From NCBI GenBank assembly GCA_963790075.1, contig CAWBNG010000008.1, positions 62,001 through 126,000 of the forward strand: a stretch of DNA of 64,000 bases, in the 5' to 3' direction. The notes below the pieces were generated by a model, which made no database searches, had not been told where the DNA came from, and saw only the letters and a list, made by a program, of their open reading frames with translations. This stretch comes from CAYOUV01 sp963790075. Its GTDB lineage: Bacteria; Chloroflexota; Anaerolineae; Anaerolineales; Villigracilaceae. A program made the translations under genes and the position numbers. Below, piece after piece: positions 26,698 to 35,113 of the stretch; positions within the stretch are counted from its first letter, which is position 1, and each line of letters begins with the position of its first letter.

Positions 26698-27012
26698 ATG
26701 GGCGCAGTCGTCAAAGTCACCCAATGGACCGGCTCCGACCCACCGACGCGGGGAGGGCTGTGGCAGTTAATGTCGGATGAGGGCTTGCTGCCCTACGCCT
26801 GGTCCAATGATCCTTTCGACATTTATGCCGCTCACACGCACGGGTACGACAAAGTCATCTACGTGGTCAGCGGGGCGATCACTTTCGGTCTGCCCGAGCA
26901 TAAGCGCGAGCTGAGTCTCCAGCCCGGCGACCGGCTCGACCTGCCGAAAGGTGTCGTGCACGACGCCAGGGTGGGACCGGACGGGGTAACCTGCCTCGAA
27001 GCCCACCACTAA
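26698..27012 (+). CDS. small cupin-domain protein
   Basis: 104 residues with one cupin barrel. Motif 1 includes AAHTHGYDKVIYVVSGAI (His residues) and motif 2 LQPGDRLDLPKGVVHDARVG (second metal-ligand region, His). These would bind a divalent metal. Function unknown. It begins four bases after pepF and ends before a strong terminator. Confidence 0.8.
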   Translation: MGAVVKVTQWTGSDPPTRGGLWQLMSDEGLLPYAWSNDPFDIYAAHTHGYDKVIYVVSGAITFGLPEHKRELSLQPGDRLDLPKGVVHDARVGPDGVTCLEAHH

Positions 27013-27031
27013 AACCCGGACCATTAAATGC

Positions 27032-27066
27032 AACAGGGCACGAGTTCGAACTCGTGCCCTGTTTTA
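27032..27066. terminator. palindromic intrinsic terminator
   Basis: A 32-bp perfect palindrome (27032-27063; half-site AACAGGGCACGAGTTC) followed by TTTTA on the plus strand. It lies between convergent genes and can fold as a 14-bp stem with a TCGA tetraloop. Confidence 0.85.
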
Positions 27067-27086
27067 TTATCGATCAAATCAGCGGG

Positions 27087-28373
27087 CTACACCCAGCCGC
27101 GCAGTTCCATCGCCGTGACCACGCGCCCGATCGCCACCATGTAGGCCGCGTCGCGCATGGAGACCTTTTCCTTCAGGCTCATGTCGAGCACACCGTGGAA
27201 GGCCCGGGTCATCTTGGTATCCAGTTTCTCCAGCACTTCTTCCTTGGTCCAGTAGAAGTTCATGTCATTCTGGACCGATTCGAAGTAGGAGGTCGTCACG
27301 CCGCCGGCGTTGCACAGAAAGTCCGGAATGTCGAAGATGCCGTTGGCCTTGAAGTACTCGTCCGCTTCGGGCGTGCAGGGACCGTTGGCACCTTCGGCCA
27401 CGATCTTGACCTGCTTGGAGATCTTCTTGACCGTCTCGGCGTTGACGTGGCCTTCGATCGCCGCCGGGATTAAAACATCGGCTTCCGTTTCGATCCAGTT
27501 CTCGCCATCAGCGACGACATAACCGGCAGCTTTGGCCTTGTCCTGATCGATCGTGCCGTACTGGTCGGTGATGGTCAACAGGAAATGCGGATCGACGCCA
27601 TCCGGGTGGCTGTAGGTAAAGGAAGCCTTTGCATGGCGGTCCCAGCAGGAGACGCAAGCCACTTTGCCGCCCAGCATCTCGATAAAGCCGATGGCCGCAT
27701 ACTGGGCCACGTTGCCGAAACCTTCGATGGCCGCCACGGACTTTTTCGGATCCAGGCCCAGGTACTTCATCGCCTCGCGCACGGTGTAGATCACGCCATA
27801 ACCGGTCGCTTCGGTGCGGCCTTCCGAGCCGCCGCCGCCCAGGGGCTTGCCGGTGAACACGCCGGGGGTGTACTGGCCGGAGAGCTTGGAATACTCATCC
27901 ATCATCCAGCCCATCATCTGCGGGGTGGTGCCAACGTCGGGCGCAGGCACATCCTGGCGCGGTCCGATGTTGCGCCACATGTTTTGCACCCAGCCGCGGC
28001 ACAGGCGCTCTTTTTCGGCAACAGAAAGCGTCGCCGGGTCGACCACGACTCCACCCTTGCCGCCGCCCAGCGGGATATCAGCTACGGCGCACTTCCAGGT
28101 CATCCAGGTCGCCAAAGCTCGGACGGTGTCAAAGGTCTCAGACGGGTGGAAGCGAATGCCGCCTTTGTTGGGACCACGCGAATCGTTGTGCTGCACGCGG
28201 TAACCCTGGAAGACGCGCAGGGAACCGTCGTCCATACGCACTGGGATACGGAAGGAAAATTCGCGCATCGGCCAGCGCAATACTTCAGCAATTTGCGGGT
28301 CGAGACTGAGTAATTTCGCGACCCCATCAAACTGCTGTTGTGCCATTTCGAAGGCATTGATTTGTCCGGACAT
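27087..28373 (-). CDS. gdhA: glutamate dehydrogenase (Glu/Leu/Phe/Val family)
   Basis: 428 residues, a 50-kDa hexameric-type enzyme that interconverts glutamate and 2-oxoglutarate. The substrate-binding segment PNKGGIRFHP and the catalytic motif ADIPLGGGKGG (Lys106 by the family) are present. The Rossmann domain shows GFGNVAQYAA. A GSEGRTEATGYG stretch precedes it. Coenzyme preference is not decided here. An AAGGAG site lies eight bases upstream of the ATG. A hairpin lies in the leader. It is probably a single-gene unit. Confidence 0.93.
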   Translation of the reverse strand: MSGQINAFEMAQQQFDGVAKLLSLDPQIAEVLRWPMREFSFRIPVRMDDGSLRVFQGYRVQHNDSRGPNKGGIRFHPSETFDTVRALATWMTWKCAVADIPLGGGKGGVVVDPATLSVAEKERLCRGWVQNMWRNIGPRQDVPAPDVGTTPQMMGWMMDEYSKLSGQYTPGVFTGKPLGGGGSEGRTEATGYGVIYTVREAMKYLGLDPKKSVAAIEGFGNVAQYAAIGFIEMLGGKVACVSCWDRHAKASFTYSHPDGVDPHFLLTITDQYGTIDQDKAKAAGYVVADGENWIETEADVLIPAAIEGHVNAETVKKISKQVKIVAEGANGPCTPEADEYFKANGIFDIPDFLCNAGGVTTSYFESVQNDMNFYWTKEEVLEKLDTKMTRAFHGVLDMSLKEKVSMRDAAYMVAIGRVVTAMELRGWV

Positions 28374-28429
28374 ACTGTAAACTCCTTAGCAATAGTAAGG
28401 TAATTGGTTATCCTGTCGATAAAACATAA

Positions 28430-28456
28430 GCGGGCACCCCGGTCCGGGGAGCCCGC
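28430..28456 (-). promoter_or_regulatory. structured element in the gdhA leader
   Basis: GCGGGC and GCCCGC enclose CCCCG/CGGGG with one mismatched A:A pair, giving an 11-bp G+C-rich hairpin with a 3-nt loop, about 57 bases before the gdhA ATG. No U-run follows, so it is not an intrinsic terminator. It may protect the mRNA or be a regulatory leader. Confidence 0.35.
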
Positions 28457-28604
28457 AACACGACTCGGATATGTTTTGCACGGCAATCATACTAACAGAA
28501 ACCGCCTTGTGATTAATTGCGCATTAACCTTACTAGAATTTACATCATCCGTCAATATGAATACTATCACGAGCTGGCATGATAACCATCGCAATCCGTC
28601 AGAC

Positions 28605-28635
28605 AAAAAAAACCATCCCGGAACTCGGGATGGTT
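28605..28635 (-). terminator. intrinsic terminator of gatB
   Basis: A 10-bp stem (AACCATCCCG / CGGGATGGTT) with a 5-nt loop, followed on the minus strand by eight Ts, just after the gatB stop. Confidence 0.92.
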
Positions 28636-28639
28636 GGGG

Positions 28640-30091
28640 TCATGCTTGCAACTGTTTTTCCAACTCCTGCCGCACCACTTGCGGATTGGCTTTACCCCCC
28701 GCCTTCTTCATCACCTGCCCGAAGAGCCAGTTCGCCACAGTCAATTTGCCAGCTTTGTAACTGGCGACTTCCTGCGGGTTTTCGGCGATGGCCTCAGCCA
28801 CGATACGCGCGATCATCTCAGCGTCAGAAAACTGGCGCAATCCATGGGTTTGGACGATCTTGGTCGCAGAAATTCCACTGGCGAACATCTCGGTCAGCAC
28901 ATCCTTGCCGGTATTCTGGTTGACCTCGCCGCGCGCGACCAGACCGAGCAACTCGGCAAAGGCCTGGGCCGTGAACGGGAGCGACTCGATCCCCACCCCG
29001 GCCAGCTTCATCTGGGCGAACAACTCGCCGGTCACCCAGTTGGCGACCACCTTGGCTGGGATCGTCTCAGCCGCAGCGACGACCTGTTCGAAGAAATCCG
29101 CCACAGCCCCCTCCTCGACCAGTAAATGAGCCGTGGATTCGTTGATTTCATACTGCCGGACAAAGCGATGAAACCTGGCATACGGCAATTCCGGCAGCCC
29201 AGCGCGGATTTGTGCAACCCAATCCTGATCGAGCACCAGCGGCGGCAGATCCGGTTCGGGAAAATAGCGGTAATCATGGGCCTCTTCCTTGCTGCGTTGG
29301 CTGAAGGTAACCTGCTTGGCTTCGTCCCAACCGACGGTCTCTTGCGACACAAGCTGGCCCTGGCGCAGCAGTTCGCTCTGGCGCACGATCTCATACGCCA
29401 CGCCGCGTTCGAGCGCGTGGAACGAGTTCAGGTTCTTGATCTCGACCTTAGTTCCCAGAGCCTGCCTGCCAACCGGTCGCACTGAGACGTTCGGCTCGAT
29501 GCGCATCACGCCCTTTTCCAGATCGCCCGAGTTGACACCCAGATAGCGTAAGATCGAGCGCAGCGCTTCGGCATATCTACGCACTTCTTCCGCAGCACTA
29601 AAATCCGGTTCAGTGACAATTTCCAGCAGCGACACGCCTGAGCGATTCAAATCCACCAGCGAGTAGGACCCGCCGTCGCCTTCGACATGGGTCAGTTTTC
29701 CGGTGTCTTCTTCCAGGTGAACGCGTCGGATGCGGATGACTTTCTGGCCTTGTGAAGTGATGATCGTCAGCTTGCCATTGACTGCCAGCGGCTGCTCGTA
29801 TTGCGAAATCTGGTAACCTTTGGGCAGGTCGGGGTAGAAATAGTTCTTGCGGGCGAAGATGCTGACCGGCTGAATTTCACACTCCAACGCCAGGGCGACG
29901 CGCACGGCGTACTCAACCGCTTTGGCATTGATGACCGGTAACGTGCCCGGCATGCCCGCACAGACCGGGCAAACAGCCGTGTTCGGCGCAGCGCTGGTCG
30001 AATCGACGACCGGGCAGGCGCAGAACATCTTTGAATTCGTCAGTAATTCAGCGTGGACTTCGAGTCCGATGACAGGTTCGTATTCCATCAT
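28640..30091 (-). CDS. gatB: Asp-tRNA(Asn)/Glu-tRNA(Gln) amidotransferase subunit B
   Basis: 483 residues, full length. Works with GatA and GatC to amidate mis-acylated Glu-tRNA(Gln) or Asp-tRNA(Asn). The start EYEPVIGLEVHAELLT and the zinc-site region with CACP and CPVCAGMPGTLPVIN are typical. The C-terminal YqeY-like tail with LFGQVMKKAGGKANP is present. gatA and gatC are not in the window. Two consecutive ATG codons are possible starts; the gene starts 11 bases after a crotonase gene, so the pair may be co-transcribed. Confidence 0.96.
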   Translation of the reverse strand: MMEYEPVIGLEVHAELLTNSKMFCACPVVDSTSAAPNTAVCPVCAGMPGTLPVINAKAVEYAVRVALALECEIQPVSIFARKNYFYPDLPKGYQISQYEQPLAVNGKLTIITSQGQKVIRIRRVHLEEDTGKLTHVEGDGGSYSLVDLNRSGVSLLEIVTEPDFSAAEEVRRYAEALRSILRYLGVNSGDLEKGVMRIEPNVSVRPVGRQALGTKVEIKNLNSFHALERGVAYEIVRQSELLRQGQLVSQETVGWDEAKQVTFSQRSKEEAHDYRYFPEPDLPPLVLDQDWVAQIRAGLPELPYARFHRFVRQYEINESTAHLLVEEGAVADFFEQVVAAAETIPAKVVANWVTGELFAQMKLAGVGIESLPFTAQAFAELLGLVARGEVNQNTGKDVLTEMFASGISATKIVQTHGLRQFSDAEMIARIVAEAIAENPQEVASYKAGKLTVANWLFGQVMKKAGGKANPQVVRQELEKQLQA

Positions 30092-30102
30092 TCCATATAA
30101 TT

Positions 30103-30882
30103 TTAATGAAAATTTGGCTGGCGTTTTTCAAGGAAGGCCGCCACGCCTTCCTGGTGCTCGTTGCCCCGGGCGGCGATGTCCTGCAAATGGGCCTCGTAAT
30201 CCAGGACATCCTCCAAATTGGGCAGCACCGCGCGGTTGAAAGCCCGCTTGGTCAGGCCGTAAGCCCCGACCGGACCGGCTGCCAGTTGTGCCGCCAGTTC
30301 ATCGGTCACGGCTATCAATTCGTCAGCGGGTACTACTTGATTGACCAGACCCCATTCCAAAGCCTGGGCAGCGGAGATGGGCGCATTGCTGAAGGTCGTC
30401 AGGCTGGCGCGTCCCAAACCGACCAGCTTGGGCAACAGCAATGAGACCGCCGAGTCGGGTACCAGTCCAATGCCCAGGAAACCGACCACGAAGTTAGCCG
30501 TCTCGGAAGCCAGACGGATATCGCAGGCCAGGGCGACCCCCAGGGAAGCGCCAGCGCACGGTCCGTTGATTGCAGCGATGACCGGCTTCTCGATCTGCCG
30601 GATTTGCAGCACCAGCGGATTATAGGTTTGTAGCAGGTGTTCGCGGAAAGAAACAGAGCTGTCTCCACCGGCAGCGCGGATCTCGTCGATGTCCTGGCCG
30701 GCGCCAAAGGCTTGGCCTGATCCGGTCAGCACCACAACGCGCACCCCCACATCGCGGGCAGCCTGTTTGAAGGCAGCTTGCAGTTCCGCGATCATTTCCA
30801 GGCTGAAGGCATTCGCCCGCTCAGGGCGATTGAGCGTCAGCTTCAATACGCCGACTTGCAGGTCAGATAATACCTGAGGCAC
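30103..30882 (-). CDS. enoyl-CoA hydratase/isomerase family protein
   Basis: 259-residue crotonase. The oxyanion region FGAGQDIDEIRAAGG is typical and the catalytic segment is GIGLVPDSAVSLLLPKLVG, with Asp where hydratases have Glu, and GPCAGASLGVAL. This Asp form is seen in PaaG-type isomerases (ring 1,2-epoxyphenylacetyl-CoA isomerase), so a PaaG-like isomerase is possible; no other phenylacetate gene is nearby. The GTG start is chosen because GGAGG lies seven bases upstream. Co-transcribed with gatB. Confidence 0.82.
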   Translation of the reverse strand: MPQVLSDLQVGVLKLTLNRPERANAFSLEMIAELQAAFKQAARDVGVRVVVLTGSGQAFGAGQDIDEIRAAGGDSSVSFREHLLQTYNPLVLQIRQIEKPVIAAINGPCAGASLGVALACDIRLASETANFVVGFLGIGLVPDSAVSLLLPKLVGLGRASLTTFSNAPISAAQALEWGLVNQVVPADELIAVTDELAAQLAAGPVGAYGLTKRAFNRAVLPNLEDVLDYEAHLQDIAARGNEHQEGVAAFLEKRQPNFH

Positions 30883-30903
30883 AGACTTCCTCCCGGGTGG
30901 AGA

Positions 30904-30937
30904 TAAAAAAATAGGGATAGGGGATCAACCCTATCCC
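30904..30937 (-). terminator. intrinsic terminator
   Basis: A 9-bp stem (GGGATAGGG / CCCTATCCC) with a 6-nt loop, followed on the minus strand by TATTTTTTTAT. It ends the small acidic-protein gene just upstream. Confidence 0.85.
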
Positions 30938-30956
30938 CTTCGTTTCGCAGGCAAAC

Positions 30957-31331
30957 CTAAAGGTCGGGTGAATCGTAGTCGCTGTCGGCGCTGTCGTCCT
31001 CGCCGGAGTCGAACTCGAACTCCACATCGTCATGGTCAACGTAGACCCACAACAACAACATATGACCGTCGTCGGTCTCGACCGAACGCACAGCCAGGAT
31101 CGGCGCGGTTTGCTCCAGGCCCATGTCATTACGGTAGTGCAAAAAAATGGGGGCTTGCTTGTTCCAGGCGTGATAGCAACGCTCGACCAGCGCAGGTCCG
31201 TTGAATGTGCGCAGGTGTGTCATTGCTGTCACAGAGAGGTGCGGGCCTTCATTCAGCCCCAATGCCCAGCCATCTTGTACCGGCTCAAATACGGGCGGTG
31301 GTCCTTCGATGATTGTGATTTTATCTTCCAT
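30957..31331 (-). CDS. hypothetical acidic-tailed protein
   Basis: 124 residues from the ATG at 31331 (AGGT site upstream); a longer frame begins 27 bases earlier. The body looks like a small globular domain (WALGLNEGPHLSVTAMTHLRTF, then QAPIFLHYRNDMG and HMLLLWVYVD), and the last 25 residues are strongly acidic and Ser/Asp-rich. No known family was recognised. The gene is flanked by an intrinsic terminator and a divergent EthD-like gene. Confidence 0.55.
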   Translation of the reverse strand: MEDKITIIEGPPPVFEPVQDGWALGLNEGPHLSVTAMTHLRTFNGPALVERCYHAWNKQAPIFLHYRNDMGLEQTAPILAVRSVETDDGHMLLLWVYVDHDDVEFEFDSGEDDSADSDYDSPDL

Positions 31332-31386
31332 GTTTTTACCTGTAGTTGGCGACATCATACCACAAAACGCTAAAAGCCCAAGGTCC

Positions 31387-31394
31387 TGTATAAT
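31387..31394 (+). promoter_or_regulatory. candidate -10 for the EthD-like gene
   Basis: TGTATAAT sits 19 bases before the ATG, upstream of an AGGAG ribosome-binding site. No good -35 is seen. Confidence 0.35.
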
Positions 31395-31412
31395 CCCACC
31401 TAGGAGCTAGTC

Positions 31413-31742
31413 ATGCACAAACTTGTCATTCTCTTCGAGCAACCGGACGACTGGGGCAGCTTTCAGCCAGGTTGGCAGGAATTCATGGCCCTGGCCGAGC
31501 AAATGCCCGCTCTGCAAAAGGAAGTCGTCAGCGACATCGACCAGATTGTCTCTGCGCCGGACGCCAGGCAATATTTCAAAATGCACGAGCTGCATTTCGA
31601 AGACCGCGCTGCGCTGGATGCCGCCCTGCAATCTGAAGCAGGACAGACCGCCGGGAAATGGCTGCATCAATTTTGTTCTGGGCATTTCGTTTTGATGATT
31701 GCCGACCACAGAGAGGCCAGCCCGGAGGATTTCAAAAAATAG
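31413..31742 (+). CDS. EthD-like small protein
   Basis: 109 residues with the ferredoxin-like dimeric alpha/beta pattern of EthD proteins: HKLVILFEQPDDWGSFQPGW, then a central helix, ARQYFKMHELHFEDRAALDAAL, and C-terminal FVLMIADH. EthD-like proteins are small dimers, some with roles in ether breakdown, most unknown. An AGGAG site precedes the ATG. It is convergent with pyrD. Confidence 0.7.
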   Translation: MHKLVILFEQPDDWGSFQPGWQEFMALAEQMPALQKEVVSDIDQIVSAPDARQYFKMHELHFEDRAALDAALQSEAGQTAGKWLHQFCSGHFVLMIADHREASPEDFKK

Positions 31743-31757
31743 AAGCGCAGCTGCGCC

Positions 31758-32771
31758 TTACAACGACTTGACCATGCGCCTGACCAGGCCGGGCCCGGCG
31801 TAAACCAGCCCAGTGTAGACTTGCACCAGAGTAGCCCCCAAGTCAAGCTTGCGGCGGGCATCCTCGGGGGTCATGATCCCGCCCACACCAACTATCGGAA
31901 TTTTTCCATCCACGTGTTTGACAACCCTAGACAGCATCGCATCCGACAAAGCCGTCAGCGGGCTGCCGCTTAATCCGCCGCTCTCGACCCCGAGCGGGGA
32001 CCGCAATCCCACGCGCGACAGGGTCGTATTGGTGACGATCACCCCGTCCATGTGTGTAGCCAGGATCACGTCGAGAGCATCCTCCAATTCCTGATCGCTC
32101 AGGTCGGGTGCCAGCTTGACCAGCAGGGGCAGGTGCTTCTGCAAAGTCTTCTGCTCGTGACGGCGCTGCTGGTGCAGTTCGCTCAACAGGCCTTCCAGCG
32201 CCTCGCGCCCCTGCAAGCGGCGCAGCCCGACCGTATTGGGCGAGCTGACATTGATGGTCAAGTAGTCCGCCAGGGAAGCGAATATTTGCAGCAAGGCCAG
32301 ATAATCAAAAACAGCTTCTTCGTTGGGCGTGTTCTTATTCTTGCCCAGGTTGACCCCCAGGATCTCGTCAGATCGTTTTAATTTGCGCAGGCGTTTGGCT
32401 ACCACCACCGCACCTTTGCTCGGGAAACCCAGGCGGTTGATGATGGCCTGGTCTTCCACCAATCGGAAGAGACGTGGTTTGGGATTGCCCGGCTGCGGCA
32501 ACGGCGTAACGGTCCCGACCTCGAGGTGACCGAAGCCCAGGGCAGACAATCCGCGCACGGCTACGGCGTCCTTGTCATAACCGGCCGCCAGCCCGACCGG
32601 ATTCTTGAAATGCAAGCCAAAAGCGTCGACCGGTTTTTCTGTTGTGAAGTGCAACAAAAATAACAGCGCATGGATGGGCGGCAGGCTGCCCGAACACAGC
32701 AAACTCAGAGTCAGGCGGTGGGCAGTTTCAGGATCAAGTTGAAAAAGCAGCCTTCGGAGGACAGGATACAT
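31758..32771 (-). CDS. pyrD: dihydroorotate dehydrogenase, class 2 (quinone)
   Basis: 337 residues. Membrane-associated enzyme that oxidises dihydroorotate with quinone. The N-terminal helices (first 45 residues) are of the class 2 type. Motifs are FGLHFKNPVGLAAGYDKD, VGTVTPLPQPGNPKPRLFRL and INVSSPNTVGLR, with Asn174 and the catalytic serine near 176-177. The start ATG at 32771 gives MYPVLRRLLFQLDPETAHRL; an in-frame extension upstream is not supported. It opens the pyr gene cluster and is separated from pyrE by an inserted block. Confidence 0.95.
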   Translation of the reverse strand: MYPVLRRLLFQLDPETAHRLTLSLLCSGSLPPIHALLFLLHFTTEKPVDAFGLHFKNPVGLAAGYDKDAVAVRGLSALGFGHLEVGTVTPLPQPGNPKPRLFRLVEDQAIINRLGFPSKGAVVVAKRLRKLKRSDEILGVNLGKNKNTPNEEAVFDYLALLQIFASLADYLTINVSSPNTVGLRRLQGREALEGLLSELHQQRRHEQKTLQKHLPLLVKLAPDLSDQELEDALDVILATHMDGVIVTNTTLSRVGLRSPLGVESGGLSGSPLTALSDAMLSRVVKHVDGKIPIVGVGGIMTPEDARRKLDLGATLVQVYTGLVYAGPGLVRRMVKSL

Positions 32772-32781
32772 AGTCGCTGAA

Positions 32782-33237
32782 CTATTTATTTTGCCTGTCT
32801 GCAAATTTTTTACATTCTGCGAGGTAGTCTTCCGCCCGTTTTTGTAATTTCGGCAGAAGCGTGAAGTCACCCTTTAACAGGGGGGCGCCAAAACTCAGGA
32901 GTTGTTCACACTTTTGCTGGAGCACAGTTTCAAGTTGACCGTTATCCATTTCGGCAGGAGAAAATGCTTCCTCGGGAGTTGGAGGTTCTCTCTCTCCCAA
33001 TTCCACCAGCAACCAGTCGAGCGAGGCCCTGTCAGTTTCGGGGTGATTGACGTCCGCAATCGTCACCCAGGGGAAGTCACCGATCTCGTAATTCAGCACG
33101 ACTTCGGTCGTTGGGTTTTGGTAACGGACAGCCACGCCCCGGGTGCGAAAGATGGTTTCGGTCTTTTTAAAGCCATATTTGGCTTCGAGATCCAAAAAGG
33201 TTTTGTTCACAATTCGTTCAAATTCAGATTTTCTCAT
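32782..33237 (-). CDS. hypothetical protein
   Basis: 151 residues from the ATG at 33237, which has AGGAG eight bases upstream; an in-frame extension without a ribosome-binding site is rejected. It begins MRKSEFERIVNKTFLDLEAKYGFK, has a central strand-rich segment (GVAVRYQNPTTEVVLNYEIGDFPWVTIADV) and a helical C-terminus. No signal peptide and no recognised family. It ends 11 bases before pyrD, so it is probably the first gene of that unit. Confidence 0.55.
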   Translation of the reverse strand: MRKSEFERIVNKTFLDLEAKYGFKKTETIFRTRGVAVRYQNPTTEVVLNYEIGDFPWVTIADVNHPETDRASLDWLLVELGEREPPTPEEAFSPAEMDNGQLETVLQQKCEQLLSFGAPLLKGDFTLLPKLQKRAEDYLAECKKFADRQNK

Positions 33238-33430
33238 CACACTGCTCCTAAAAACAAATCTCGGCAGAGAGACAAACCAGCCGCAGCAGCGCGGAGGGAG
33301 GCTTTCGGGGTCGAGAGACAACTATTATCAACTGATAACTATATCATTCATCCGGCAAAGCATGTGGAACGATTTGGAGTTTTCGAAAATCTGCACATAA
33401 GATGGGATTTATTTACGCTGAGAAGCCAAT

Positions 33431-33571
33431 TCAGCCGGTTTGATAAGAACCTTGGAGAAAGGCGCGTGTCAGGTTAATTTTGTCCGTAGGCACCTTGCCC
33501 GTCTTTTCCCAATGCGCCAGCATCTGGCCGATGGTCAAGACCGCGTGTATAGAATAGCCCGCCTTTTGGAT
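33431..33571 (-). pseudogene. pyrE 3'-end remnant
   Basis: Minus-strand translation gives about 47 codons ending in TGA whose peptide reads AGYSIHAVLTIGQMLAHWEK then TGKVPTDKINLTRAFLQ. This aligns with the C-terminus of the intact PyrE encoded 2.5 kb away (AGYAFHAVLTIGQLLKYWDE then NGKVEKDKIEATRMFLAQ). An in-frame TAG lies just upstream, and no other part of pyrE precedes it. It is a decayed copy of a diverged pyrE, not a recent duplicate. The 193 bp to its right (33238-33430) hold nothing I can identify. Confidence 0.8.
33525..33547. repeat. 23-nt direct repeat, left copy
   Basis: TGGCCGATGGTCAAGACCGC plus GTG, inside the pyrE remnant, is identical to 36058-36080 inside the intact pyrE. The two copies flank the A+T-rich insert and are the only exact shared stretch of this length between the two pyrE ends. 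Confidence 0.75.
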
Positions 33572-33615
33572 CGTTGTTGTGAAGTCTGGTTTCTAGGTGT
33601 TACAGATTACCTTAA

Positions 33616-34530
33616 CTATTTTAGGATAAGATAAGAATAATAATATACCAAAGGAATCACAATAACCATACTGTTGGCGCGATCAAGCAAACCGCCGTGT
33701 CCCGGGATGATGTTTCCCCAGTCTTTGACATCCGCAGCGCGCTTGATCATCGAACTTATCAGGTCGCCCCAAGCTGCACCAAGTCCAATCATAGCAGCAA
33801 GAACAATTAGCTGCAACGTCGTAAAAGTCGGCGGGAGTCCGAAGCGAAACAAATAAACTGCCACGCCAGCGCCAAGAAAATCCCCAATGAGACCTTCCCA
33901 TGCTTTGCGCGGATTCACTTGCGGCGAAATGATATGCTTACCAATCAACTTGCCAATTGTATATTGCATCACATCGCTCAACGCTACGCCGACTGCCGTT
34001 AACATCACAAGTCCAGTACCTGCTAATTGTTGCAGCAGGATCAAATGTGCCACCGACCAAACGAGATACAAATAACCGCGTCCTGCATAAGAAAGCTGAG
34101 TGTAGAGATCGTCCACATGTCGGCCGAGAATGGGTACGAGGGTCAAAAAAAGAATGGCTGCAGCCGGCAGCGTAAAATAAAGATCAGGGAAGTATTGAGC
34201 AACCAAGAAAGTGATTGGAACGAGCGAGTACAAATAAATCGCATAAGGTCTTTCCACGCCGACGACGCGAACATATTCCACCAAAACCCGGTAAAAGAAA
34301 ACAAAAAGAATCAGTGCAGCAATATAGCCGCGCAAGAATGTGGCAATCAGGAATACAGGCGCGATTATCATCCACCCGAGAAAGCGTTTGCCGAGTTCAC
34401 CTGTAAGTCCTGCCCTGAGGTCTTTGCGCGCGAAGAACAATACCAGCGCAAACCCGAAAAGGAACAGCCAACCGACCAGTTTCAGTGTGGGCAGGAAAAG
34501 CGGATTGTCAATCGGATTGTGTATGATCAT
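33616..34530 (-). CDS. phosphatidate cytidylyltransferase, YnbB-like
   Basis: 304 residues, about eight TM segments. Makes CDP-diacylglycerol from phosphatidate and CTP. The CdsA signature is at the C-terminus: GDLISSMIKRAADVKDWGN then IIPGHGGLLDRAN. The final Asp of the usual DRxD is Asn286, which may change metal binding. Together with the next gene it resembles the Escherichia coli ynbA-ynbB pair, which links a CDP-alcohol transferase with its own CDP-DAG synthase. The start overlaps the end of the phosphatidyltransferase gene by 23 bases. Base composition is clearly more A+T-rich than in the flanking pyr genes. Confidence 0.85.
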   Translation of the reverse strand: MIIHNPIDNPLFLPTLKLVGWLFLFGFALVLFFARKDLRAGLTGELGKRFLGWMIIAPVFLIATFLRGYIAALILFVFFYRVLVEYVRVVGVERPYAIYLYSLVPITFLVAQYFPDLYFTLPAAAILFLTLVPILGRHVDDLYTQLSYAGRGYLYLVWSVAHLILLQQLAGTGLVMLTAVGVALSDVMQYTIGKLIGKHIISPQVNPRKAWEGLIGDFLGAGVAVYLFRFGLPPTFTTLQLIVLAAMIGLGAAWGDLISSMIKRAADVKDWGNIIPGHGGLLDRANSMVIVIPLVYYYSYLILK

Positions 34531-35113
34531 GAATGATCCTCAGTCTTTGAATAATCGTCGCGAGTGCGGCAATTGCGGCAAAGATCAAATAATAGTTATA
34601 ACTTCCCAAATTACCGCTAAAAGCGGGGTAGGCCGTGAAGACTGCAAGAGAGATCATACGGTCGCCTTTTCCGAATACGCCTGCATAAATGCGCTCGCCG
34701 CCCAATGCCTTACTCAGAATTCCAAGGTAGGATATGCATAGAATACATGCCAAAACGACCAAAACGAGGCGGGTGTCAGCGTAACCACCCAAGCCCAACC
34801 CAATAAAAATGGATGCATCGGCAACGCGATCACCAAATTCGTTTTTGACTTCGCCCCAATCATCCGCGAGATTGAGTGCACGAGCAACCTGCCCGTCCAT
34901 CAAGTTAAGCAACAGACGGATCAGGACACAAGGAGGCACAAGCCACAACCATGCTGGATTCTTCCTTGCAAGATAAAATGCGGTGGCTGCGACAACTGAG
35001 AGGGCCAGTGCTCCAAATGTAAACACATCCGGGTGAACGCGATGTGTAGCACAATAATTTATGATTGGTTGCAAGACTTTCTGCCATTTGGATTTCGTCG
35101 CATAGATGCCCAT
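34508..35113 (-). CDS. CDP-alcohol phosphatidyltransferase, YnbA-like
   Basis: 201 residues with about six TM helices. The motif is NLMDGQVARALNLADDWGEV then KNEFGDRVADA: Asp73-Gly74, Ala77-Arg78, Gly87, Asp95, Asp99. The first and third Asp of the classical signature are Asn70 and Asn91. From memory this Asn-type pattern is also present in E. coli YnbA, so it looks like a subfamily trait rather than decay. The enzyme would swap CMP from CDP-diacylglycerol for an unknown alcohol. Neighbouring CdsA-like gene overlaps its 3' end. G+C is lower than in the surroundings. Confidence 0.78.
   Translation of the reverse strand: MGIYATKSKWQKVLQPIINYCATHRVHPDVFTFGALALSVVAATAFYLARKNPAWLWLVPPCVLIRLLLNLMDGQVARALNLADDWGEVKNEFGDRVADASIFIGLGLGGYADTRLVLVVLACILCISYLGILSKALGGERIYAGVFGKGDRMISLAVFTAYPAFSGNLGSYNYYLIFAAIAALATIIQRLRIIHDHTQSD

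Noticed and set aside
27032..27063. The 32-bp palindrome after the cupin gene as a third parS site
   Set aside because: Its centre (GAGTTCGAACTC) differs from the parS core, and it is followed by T-rich sequence, as expected for a terminator.
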